In this document: positions 1-4,902 of the stretch, in pieces | Layout: each line of letters starts with the position of its first letter | Position numbering within the stretch: the first letter of the stretch is position 1 | Source: Paracoccaceae bacterium | GTDB taxonomy: Bacteria; Pseudomonadota; Alphaproteobacteria; Rhodobacterales; Rhodobacteraceae | Assembly (NCBI GenBank): GCA_026982255.1 | Contig: JALSHL010000309.1 | Coordinates: 1-8,196, forward strand | Direction: 5' to 3' | Length of the DNA: 8,196 nucleotides | The notes under the pieces: model-generated | Told to the model about the DNA's origin: nothing | Database searches by the model: none | What the model saw: the letters and a program-made list of their open reading frames with translations, nothing else | Program-made: the position numbers and the translations under genes

Positions 1-272
1 AGCACCAGCAGGCGCGAAAGCGCGGCGCGTGGCGGCTGTTCGCTGCGGGCAATCTCGGCTATGACTTCGGCAGTAGCGACCTGGCGCCAATGGGCGATCA
101 TTGCCTGCTTCAGGTCGCCTATATTTTTGAAATGCCAATAGAAACTGCCCTTGCTCACCTTCAGGTCCCGAGCCAGCGGCTCGACTTTGAGGGCTTGGGG
201 GCCGCTTTTTGTAAGGGCGCGGAAAGCAGCGAGGATCCAGGCCTCGCGGGTCAGGGTAGGTTTTCGATCCAT
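1..272 (-). CDS. TetR/AcrR-family transcriptional regulator, N-terminal part (3' end beyond window)
   Basis: Reading leftward from the ATG at 272-270, 90 codons are open to the window edge. Residues about 8-56 form a TetR-type DNA-binding domain: a first helix (TLTREAWILAAFRALTKSG), a second around ALKVEPLARDLKV, and the recognition-helix signature VSKGSFYWHFKN at 39-50. The C-terminal ligand-binding and dimerisation domain lies outside, so the inducer cannot be guessed. No Shine-Dalgarno sequence precedes the ATG. A good promoter predicts transcription starting almost at the A of the ATG, so the mRNA may be leaderless. The gene diverges from a two-gene membrane-protein operon, and two palindromes lie between them, the usual layout of a TetR repressor controlling itself and its neighbour. 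Family call is firm. The targets are inferred from layout. Confidence 0.93.
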   Translation of the reverse strand, partial: MDRKPTLTREAWILAAFRALTKSGPQALKVEPLARDLKVSKGSFYWHFKNIGDLKQAMIAHWRQVATAEVIAEIARSEQPPRAALSRLLV

Positions 273-277
273 GGGAT

Positions 278-306
278 ACCATACGATAGCGTATGGACAT
301 TGGCAA
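278..306 (-). promoter_or_regulatory. Candidate sigma-70 promoter of the tetR gene
   Basis: Read leftward: a -35 box TTGCCA (306-301), a 17-bp spacer and a -10 box TATGGT (283-278). The expected start is near 271-272, which coincides with the tetR ATG and explains the missing ribosome-binding site. Operator 1 overlaps the -10 box and lies mostly in the spacer. Spacing is ideal and box matches are moderate. No experimental support. Confidence 0.5.
279..296. promoter_or_regulatory. Operator 1 of a TetR-type palindrome pair
   Basis: An 18-bp inverted repeat with perfect 7-bp arms, CCATACG and CGTATGG, around the 4-bp centre ATAG. It starts 7 bp upstream of the tetR ATG and overlaps the last five bases of the predicted leftward -10 box and the adjoining spacer. 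A bound repressor would therefore block tetR transcription directly. Length and symmetry fit sites of TetR-family dimers. Binding by the adjacent regulator is inferred. Confidence 0.8.
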
Positions 307-329
307 CGGGTATCGCTAAACCATACGGT
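300..329 (+). promoter_or_regulatory. Candidate promoter of the divergent membrane operon
   Basis: Read rightward: TTGGCA (300-305) as -35, an 18-bp spacer and a weak -10 TACGGT (324-329) inside operator 2. The -35 shares its bases with the leftward -35, because TTGGCAA at 300-306 reads almost the same on both strands. An alternative -10 is TATGGT at 334-339, but no good -35 stands at the right distance. The exact start is uncertain. Confidence 0.3.
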
Positions 330-338
330 AGCGTATGG
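321..338. promoter_or_regulatory. Operator 2 of a TetR-type palindrome pair
   Basis: Second copy of the palindrome, identical to operator 1 except for one central base (GTAG instead of ATAG). Its arms extend to 8 bp (ACCATACG / CGTATGGT, 320-339). The start-to-start distance between copies is exactly 42 bp, about four helical turns, so both sites face the same side of the DNA. It ends 13 bp before the GGAGG ribosome-binding site of the divergent membrane operon, in the expected -10/start region of that operon. Confidence 0.8.
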
Positions 339-361
339 TGCGCTGACGGATGGAGGAATCG

Positions 362-772
362 ATGAACTTTTATTACCTGATCGCTGCGGCACTCTCGGCG
401 GTGACTGCCCTGGCACATATTGCTTTGGGCGGCCCGGAACTGGTGCCGGTGCTGGAGGCGAGCGGGCTGAATGCCTATGAGGTAACGCTGAGCCTGATGC
501 TGTTTCACATCACCACGATCCTGCTGCTGGTCAATTCCGCCTTTCTGGTTTTTGCCGGCCTGGGCCGGGATCGGGCGGGCGCGGTTTTGCTGATCGGGAT
601 CACCTACGGGCTGATCGGGGCGATGTTCCTGTGGCAAGGGATCAGTCGGCTCGGCACTGTCTGGGACATGCCGCAATGGCTGGTGCTGGGGCTGATCTGT
701 GGTGCCCTCGTGCTGGGGAGCAGGTTTGAAAACCGGCGCGCGCAGGGTGTTACGGGGGGCGGAGCCGGATGA
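362..772 (+). CDS. Four-helix integral membrane protein of unknown function
   Basis: A 136-residue, very hydrophobic protein with about four membrane helices near residues 3-22, 42-66, 72-92 and 103-120, and a short Arg/Gly-rich tail. Helix 1 carries AHIALGG (18-24) and helix 2 carries FHITT (48-52). These are histidines in or near the membrane in a pattern I loosely associate with unnamed small membrane proteins of proteobacteria. I do not recognise a named family. The start at 362 is chosen because GGAGG (352-356) lies five bases ahead. An in-frame ATG at 350 overlaps that ribosome-binding site. It is the first gene of an operon under the palindrome pair and is coupled to the DUF3995 gene by a 4-base ATGA overlap, so the two probably act together. 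Transport, lipid or sensing roles are all possible. Confidence 0.82.
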   Translation: MNFYYLIAAALSAVTALAHIALGGPELVPVLEASGLNAYEVTLSLMLFHITTILLLVNSAFLVFAGLGRDRAGAVLLIGITYGLIGAMFLWQGISRLGTVWDMPQWLVLGLICGALVLGSRFENRRAQGVTGGGAG

Positions 773-1212
773 TCTGGATTGCTGTGTCGATTGCATTAAT
801 TCTGTGGACAGTGGCGCTTTTGCATCTCTTTTGGGCTCTGGGCGGGCTGTGGCCGGCGCAAAGCGCGCAAGAGTTGGCGCGCATGGTGGTCGGGGTTGAG
901 CGTGAGGGGGCGATGCCGGGGCGCGCCCTGACCCTGGTCGTGGCCGTGCTGATCGCCCTGGCAGGGCTGTGGCCGCTGCTTTACCTGGGCGTGGCGGGGC
1001 CTGATCTGATATCCGGCCTGGGGGAGAGTCGGCTGATCGGGTTCGGCATGTGGCTGCTGGTGCTGGTTTTCGGTTTGCGTGGCGCTGTGACATATCTGCC
1101 GGGGGCGTGGCTGGGCGGGGGTGCCGAGCCGTTTCGCACCCTCAACCGACGCTATTACTCGCCACTGATCGGGCTGATCGGTGTTGGTTACCTGATCCTG
1201 TTGCTTGGCTGA
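769..1212 (+). CDS. DUF3995 domain-containing membrane protein
   Basis: A 147-residue protein with four predicted membrane helices (about 3-26, 53-75, 88-107 and 131-146). Two blocks suggest DUF3995: HLFWALGG at the end of helix 1 (19-26) and FRTLNRRYYSPL before helix 4 (122-133). Length fits that family, which has no established function. The start ATG overlaps the stop of the upstream membrane gene (ATGA, 769-772), indicating translational coupling and probably a shared complex or process. It would be expressed with its partner when the divergent TetR regulator releases DNA. No terminator of the usual kind follows. The palindromic element starting at 1230 could end or stabilise the transcript. 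Family assignment is from recalled motifs and was not searched. Confidence 0.85.
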   Translation: MIWIAVSIALILWTVALLHLFWALGGLWPAQSAQELARMVVGVEREGAMPGRALTLVVAVLIALAGLWPLLYLGVAGPDLISGLGESRLIGFGMWLLVLVFGLRGAVTYLPGAWLGGGAEPFRTLNRRYYSPLIGLIGVGYLILLLG

Positions 1213-1229
1213 GCCGCATGGGCCAGTGC

Positions 1230-1262
1230 TAGGGCGTAGACCCATAAACCCCGCGCCGCCAG
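1230..1262 (+). repeat. Left terminal inverted repeat of the palindromic element
   Basis: 33 bp pairing with 1463-1495 at 32 of 33 positions. The single difference is C at 1242 where the other copy, read in the same sense, has T. It starts with TA followed by GGGCGTAGAC and ends in GCGCCGCCAG. It begins 17 bp after the stop codon of the DUF3995 gene. Confidence 0.85.
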
Positions 1263-1357
1263 TTATCCGGATTTTTGTTCTGGCAAGGCGCAATCCCGCA
1301 GGAATAGCGGGGCTATTTCAAGGGGTTGTAACGCAGTCAGGGCGGAAATCCGGATAA
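1263..1357. repeat. Internal hairpin A of the palindromic element
   Basis: A perfect 12-bp stem base (TTATCCGGATTT at 1263-1274 with AAATCCGGATAA at 1346-1357), two 28-base inner arms of exactly equal length with partial pairing, and an apical stem AATAG / CTATT (1303-1307 and 1313-1317) around a five-base loop. The equal arm lengths show that this is one decayed long palindrome. Confidence 0.7.
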
Positions 1358-1367
1358 CCCGAAGGGC

Positions 1368-1461
1368 GTGGATATCGCTTCATTTCAGCGGCTCGCGCCG
1401 CTTGCCAATAGAACCACTATTGACGGCGCGTCGCAAACCGCTGATATTTCGCGATATTCAC
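1368..1461. repeat. Internal hairpin B of the palindromic element
   Basis: Left arm 1368-1411 and right arm 1417-1461 pair along most of their length. Runs include ATATCGC, TCAGCGG and GCG, with scattered mismatches and one bulge. The loop is AACCA (1412-1416), and the apical stem CAATAG / CTATTG repeats the AATAG / CTATT design of hairpin A. Confidence 0.7.
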
Positions 1462-1462
1462 G

Positions 1463-1495
1463 CTGGCGGCGCGGGGTTTATGAGTCTACGCCCTA
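1463..1495 (-). repeat. Right terminal inverted repeat of the palindromic element
   Basis: Reverse complement of the left terminal repeat with one mismatch. It begins CTGGCGGCGC and ends CTACGCCCTA. It ends 84 bp before the tyrS start codon, leaving tyrS a separate short promoter region. Confidence 0.85.
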
Positions 1496-1519
1496 AAATG
1501 TCAACCGACATAGCGCCCC

Positions 1520-1548
1520 CTTCCCTTTCCCGTTCCATTCGCTATACA
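1520..1548 (+). promoter_or_regulatory. Candidate tyrS promoter
   Basis: A fair -10 box TATACA at 1543-1548 lies 31 bp before the tyrS ATG. The matching -35 region (1520-1525, CTTCCC, 17-bp spacer) is poor. The predicted start near 1555 gives a leader of about 25 bases. It lies outside the palindromic element, so insertion of the element need not have disturbed it. Confidence 0.35.
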
Positions 1549-1579
1549 TCGCTGCACAAATCATAATGGAAACGGAACA

Positions 1580-2836
1580 ATGACCTACAAGCCGAAAAGC
1601 GAATTCCTGCACGAGATGCAGACACGCGGCTTTCTGTCCGACTGCACGGATCTGGAAGGCCTTGATGAAGCCCTGCTGAACGGTGTTGTTCCGGCCTATA
1701 TCGGCTTTGACGCGACAGCAGACAGCCTGCATGTCGGCTCGCTGATCCAGATCATGATGCTGCGCTGGTTGCAGAAAACCGGACACAAGCCGATTACCCT
1801 GATGGGCGGCGGCACCACCAAGATCGGCGATCCGTCCGGCAAGGATGAATCGCGCCAGTTGCTGACGGCCGAAAAGATCAACGAGAATATCGCCGGTATC
1901 CGCAAGGTGTTCGACAAATACCTGACCTTCGGCGAGGGACCGACGGATGCGGTGCAGCCGAACAATGCGGAGTGGCTCGACAATCTGAACTACATCGATT
2001 TTCTGCGCGACTACGGGCGGCATTTCACCATCAACCGGATGCTGACCTTCGACAGCGTGAAGCTGCGGCTGGAACGGGAGCAGCCGCTGACGTTTCTGGA
2101 ATTCAACTACATGCTGTTGCAGGCCTATGACTATATGGAGCTGAACAAGCGGTTCGGCTGCCTGTTGCAGATGGGCGGCTCGGACCAGTGGGGCAATATC
2201 GTCAACGGGATCGACCTGACACGGCGGATCAACCGGCAGACGGTGTTCGGGCTGACCACGCCGCTGCTGACGAAATCCGACGGCTCGAAAATGGGCAAGT
2301 CGGCCTCGGGCGCGATCTGGCTGAACGAGGACAAGCTGAGCGCCTATGAATTCTGGCAGTTCTGGCGCAACACCTCGGATGCCGACACCGGCAAATTCCT
2401 GAAGCTGTTCACCGAATTGCCGGTGGCGGAATGCGAGCGCCTCGGCGCGCTGGAAGGGGCGGAAATCAACGCGGCGAAAATCATCCTCGCCAACGAGGTG
2501 ACGACACTGGCGCACGGAGCGGAGGCAGCTAAGGCGGCCGAAGCCACCGCGCGCGAGGTGTTCGAGAAGGGCGGCGTCGGGGACGACCTGCCGACGGTAA
2601 CGCTGGCGGCTTCGGACCTGTCCGATGCGGGGATTTCCGTCGTGCAACTGTTCGTCAAGGCGGGCCTCGTCAAATCCGGCAAGGAAGCCAAGCGCCTGAT
2701 TGCCGAGGGCGGCGCGAAACTGGACGATGTGGCGGTAAAAGACGCCGGCACCATGGTTTCCGGCGAAGCAATTGCCGCGACGATCAAGCTGTCGGCAGGC
2801 AAAAAACGTCATGCGCTGGTGAAAATAGAAGGATAA
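1580..2836 (+). CDS. tyrS: Tyrosine--tRNA ligase (TyrRS)
   Basis: A cytoplasmic class I aminoacyl-tRNA synthetase that activates tyrosine with ATP and charges tRNA-Tyr. The 418-residue length is normal for bacterial TyrS. The Rossmann catalytic domain holds the HIGH-type motif HVGS at 51-54, the tyrosine-pocket pattern Y177...Q181..D184 (same spacing as Y169/Q173/D176 of the Geobacillus enzyme), GSDQWGN at 200-206 and the KMSKS-type loop KMGKS at 237-241, where Gly replaces the first Ser. An S4 RNA-binding domain occupies about 352-410 (SVVQLFVKAGLVKSGKEAKR). The start has a modest ribosome-binding site (ACGGAA, 1572-1577). It stands alone, preceded by the palindromic element and followed by a probable terminator. 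No T-box is visible in the short leader. The protein appears intact. Confidence 0.98.
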   Translation: MTYKPKSEFLHEMQTRGFLSDCTDLEGLDEALLNGVVPAYIGFDATADSLHVGSLIQIMMLRWLQKTGHKPITLMGGGTTKIGDPSGKDESRQLLTAEKINENIAGIRKVFDKYLTFGEGPTDAVQPNNAEWLDNLNYIDFLRDYGRHFTINRMLTFDSVKLRLEREQPLTFLEFNYMLLQAYDYMELNKRFGCLLQMGGSDQWGNIVNGIDLTRRINRQTVFGLTTPLLTKSDGSKMGKSASGAIWLNEDKLSAYEFWQFWRNTSDADTGKFLKLFTELPVAECERLGALEGAEINAAKIILANEVTTLAHGAEAAKAAEATAREVFEKGGVGDDLPTVTLAASDLSDAGISVVQLFVKAGLVKSGKEAKRLIAEGGAKLDDVAVKDAGTMVSGEAIAATIKLSAGKKRHALVKIEG

Positions 2837-2840
2837 ATAT

Positions 2841-2874
2841 ATTCCGGCAAAGAACTGGTTTTGCTGGAATTTTC
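2841..2874 (+). terminator. Probable intrinsic terminator of tyrS
   Basis: ATTCCGGCAAA (2841-2851) pairs with TTTGCTGGAAT (2860-2870) over 11 bp with one G-T wobble and an 8-base loop, followed by a short T run (2870-2873). It sits four bases after the tyrS stop. The stem is AT-rich for this genome and the T run is short, so strength is uncertain. It would separate tyrS from nadA. Confidence 0.6.
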
Positions 2875-2948
2875 CCTGAAACACGTCTGTGCAGCGACAA
2901 AATACACCTTGCCCATCCGCAAAACCCTGCATACCTGACTCCTGAAGG

Positions 2949-2965
2949 CGCAGGCTTCCCCTGCG
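2949..2965 (+). other. Small hairpin in the nadA leader
   Basis: CGCAGG / CCTGCG with loop CTTCC, just ahead of the nadA ribosome-binding site (GAAAGGA, 2972-2978). No T run follows, so it is not a terminator. It could stabilise the leader or have a regulatory role. Upstream, the best promoter-like signal is TTGCCC at 2909-2914 without a good -10 box. Confidence 0.4.
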
Positions 2966-2987
2966 TCAACCGAAAGGACACCTGTAA

Positions 2988-4049
2988 ATGAATATCCAGA
3001 ACAGCGTCGCCCGTGACGGTTTTTCGAAAATGGCCGGGGAGCTGCAGCAGCATTACGACCTGCAGCCGAGCGATGCGGCCTTTGATGCCACCCGCGACAT
3101 CTATGTCGCCCTCTCGGATGTGATCCCCGAGGCCGACTGGATGCGCCATGCGCCCTATGTGCTGGCGATCAACAAGCTGAAACAGCAGCGCAATGCCGTT
3201 ATTCTGGCGCATAACTACATGACGCCGCAGATTTACGGCGGGGTTTCCGATGTGGTCGGGGACAGCCTGCAACTGGCCATCGCCGCAACGCAGACCGATG
3301 CGGATGTGATCGTGCAGGCCGGTGTGCATTTCATGGCCGAAACGGCGAAGATCCTGAATCCCGAAAAAACCGTGCTGATCCCCGACAGCAGCGCCGGTTG
3401 CTCGCTGGCCGAATCCGCCACACCGGCGGATATCGAGGCCCTGCGCGCCCAATACCCCGGCGCGCCGGTGGTGACCTATGTGAACACCACGGCGGAGATC
3501 AAGGCGGTGTCAGATATCTGCTGCACCTCGGCCAATGCGCTGGAGGTGGTGAATTCGCTGGACAGCGACACGGTGATCATGGCGCCCGACGCCCATCTGG
3601 CGCGCAATATCGCGGCGCAGACCGACAAGCGTATCGTTTACTGGGAAGGCGCCTGCATCGTGCATGAACGCTTCACGGCAGAGGAGCTGCGCGATTTCCG
3701 CAAATACGATCCCGATGTGGTGATCATCGCCCACCCGGAATGTCCGGTAGAGGTGGTGGCCGAGGCGGATTTTTCCGGCTCGACCAACGACATGGTGAAA
3801 TATGTGCGCGCCGAGCGGCCGGAGAAGGTGCTGCTGGTGACGGAATGTTCCATGAGCACCAATGTTTCGACCGAGGTGCCGGATGTGGAGTTCCTCGGCC
3901 CGTGCAACCTGTGCCCGTTCATGCAGAAAATCACGCTGGAGAAAATCCTCTGGTCGCTGCACAGCATGGAGGAACAGGTGGAAATCGACCCCGCGATTGC
4001 CGAACCTGCCCGCCGTGCGGTGCAGCGGATGATCGACCTGAAAGGCTGA
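2988..4049 (+). CDS. nadA: Quinolinate synthase NadA (4Fe-4S enzyme)
   Basis: Condenses iminoaspartate with dihydroxyacetone phosphate to quinolinate in de novo NAD synthesis, in the cytoplasm. The 353 residues carry the family blocks ILAHNYMTPQI (72-82), DSSAGCSLAE (133-142), IMAPDAHLARN (197-207), HPECP (249-253), GSTNDM (264-269) and PCNLCPFMQKITL (305-317). The three iron-sulfur ligands are most likely C138, C252 and C309. The extra C306 makes a CxxC rather than the CxxCxxC seen in E. coli. The start has GAAAGGA nine bases ahead. The stop lies three bases before the nadC ATG, so the two form an operon. nadB, often part of this cluster in proteobacteria, is not here. Identity is certain. 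Ligand choice follows from family knowledge. Confidence 0.98.
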   Translation: MNIQNSVARDGFSKMAGELQQHYDLQPSDAAFDATRDIYVALSDVIPEADWMRHAPYVLAINKLKQQRNAVILAHNYMTPQIYGGVSDVVGDSLQLAIAATQTDADVIVQAGVHFMAETAKILNPEKTVLIPDSSAGCSLAESATPADIEALRAQYPGAPVVTYVNTTAEIKAVSDICCTSANALEVVNSLDSDTVIMAPDAHLARNIAAQTDKRIVYWEGACIVHERFTAEELRDFRKYDPDVVIIAHPECPVEVVAEADFSGSTNDMVKYVRAERPEKVLLVTECSMSTNVSTEVPDVEFLGPCNLCPFMQKITLEKILWSLHSMEEQVEIDPAIAEPARRAVQRMIDLKG

Positions 4050-4052
4050 GCC

Positions 4053-4901
4053 ATGCAAGACCTGCCCGACCTGTTGCTTGACCCCGTGATCCGCGCTGCC
4101 CTGCAGGAGGATCTGGGTCAGGCCGGCGATGTCACCTGTCGTCTGGTGGTGCCCGAAGGGGCGCGGACCGTGGCGCGGCTGGTGGCGCGGACGGGCGGCG
4201 TGGCCTCGGGGGTGCGGGTGGCGCGGCGGACGTTTGAAATGCTCGACCCGACACTGGAGATCACGGGCGACCTGCGCGACGGGGATCGCTTTGCGGCGGG
4301 TGATACGCTGCTGGCGGTGCGCGGCGATGTGACGGCGATCCTGACGGCGGAGCGGGTGGCGCTGAACTTCCTCGGGCGGTTGTGCGGGATTGCGACGATG
4401 ACCGCGGATTTCGTGGCCGAGGTCGGGGCGCACAAGGCGCGGATCACCTGCACGCGCAAGACCACGCCGGGGCTGCGGCTGCTGGAAAAGCAGGCCGTGG
4501 CGCATGGCGGCGGCGCCAACCACCGGTTCGGGCTGGGTGACGCGGTGATGATCAAGGACAACCATATTGCCGCGGCGGGCGGCATTGCGGCGGTGCTGGA
4601 ACGGGCACGGCAGCATGTTTCACATATGATGAAGGTCGAGATCGAGGTGGACACGCTGGCACAGCTGGACGAGGTGCTGGCGGTCGGCGGGGCCGATGTG
4701 GTTCTGCTCGACAACATGGACACCGCCGATATGGCCGAGGCGGTGGAGCGGGTGAACGGGCGGCTGGTGCTGGAGGCCTCCGGCAATATGATGCTGGAAC
4801 GGGTGGCGGCGGTGGCGGCCACCGGCGTTGACTATATTTCCGTCGGGGCGCTGACCCATTCGGCCGGCACGCTCGACATCGGGCTGGATATCGATTTGTA
4901 G
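4053..4901 (+). CDS. nadC: Nicotinate-nucleotide pyrophosphorylase (carboxylating), quinolinate phosphoribosyltransferase
   Basis: Converts quinolinate and PRPP to nicotinate mononucleotide with loss of CO2, the step after NadA. The 282 residues are full length. Substrate-binding residues fall where expected: R101, TRKTTPG at 134-140 (R135, K136), HRFG at 157-160 (H157, R158), K168 in MIKDNH, E197, D220 in LLDNMD, then EASGN (241-245) and SVGALTHS (263-270). It follows nadA by three bases, with AAAGG at the end of nadA as ribosome-binding site, so translation is probably coupled. The stop is one base from the stop of the convergent DUF3179 gene, leaving no room for a dedicated terminator. Transcription must end inside the opposing gene or be handled by Rho. 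Confidence 0.98.
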   Translation: MQDLPDLLLDPVIRAALQEDLGQAGDVTCRLVVPEGARTVARLVARTGGVASGVRVARRTFEMLDPTLEITGDLRDGDRFAAGDTLLAVRGDVTAILTAERVALNFLGRLCGIATMTADFVAEVGAHKARITCTRKTTPGLRLLEKQAVAHGGGANHRFGLGDAVMIKDNHIAAAGGIAAVLERARQHVSHMMKVEIEVDTLAQLDEVLAVGGADVVLLDNMDTADMAEAVERVNGRLVLEASGNMMLERVAAVAATGVDYISVGALTHSAGTLDIGLDIDL

Positions 4902-4902
4902 A

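Larger units (their letters stand above)
1230..1495. mobile_element. MITE-like composite palindromic element with no coding capacity
   Basis: A 266-bp unit filling most of the gap between the DUF3995 gene and tyrS. It has 33-bp terminal inverted repeats at 1230-1262 and 1463-1495 with one mismatch, each beginning TAGGGCGTAGAC or TAGGGCGTAGAC(T). Both ends are TA, so the element may be flanked by a duplicated TA target, as left by IS630/mariner-like or some IS5-like transposases. Inside are two imperfect hairpins, 1263-1357 and 1368-1461, abutting the terminal repeats with 0 and 1 intervening bases and separated by 10 bases. There is no transposase and no convincing reading frame. Mobility would depend on an enzyme elsewhere. 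It may also affect transcription between its neighbours. The family is not identified. Confidence 0.75.

Noticed and set aside
350..361. ATG at 350 as start of the first membrane protein
   Set aside because: It overlaps the GGAGG that serves the ATG at 362, and it has no ribosome-binding site of its own.
251..1093. A long minus-strand frame across the membrane operon and operators
   Set aside because: The translation is Pro/Arg/Gln-rich and runs opposite two hydrophobic proteins, so it is a shadow. The true tetR frame is different and starts at 272.
1230..1495. Evidence from G-U wobble pairs that the element functions as a plus-strand RNA
   Set aside because: Many stem imperfections would be wobble pairs in plus-strand RNA (about 9 by eye), but about 7 would be wobbles on the minus strand. 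The imbalance is too small to favour one strand and fits decay by transitions.
1230..1495. The palindromic element as a CRISPR array or a defence-related non-coding RNA
   Set aside because: There are no regularly spaced direct repeats, and no cas, reverse transcriptase or toxin gene nearby.
1493..2932. A long open frame on the minus strand opposite tyrS
   Set aside because: It lies entirely over the well-supported tyrS gene, shows no family motifs and has the Arg/Gln/His-rich composition typical of antisense shadows in GC-rich DNA.
3510..4616. A long minus-strand frame across nadA and nadC
   Set aside because: It covers parts of two unmistakable enzymes and has no motifs of its own.
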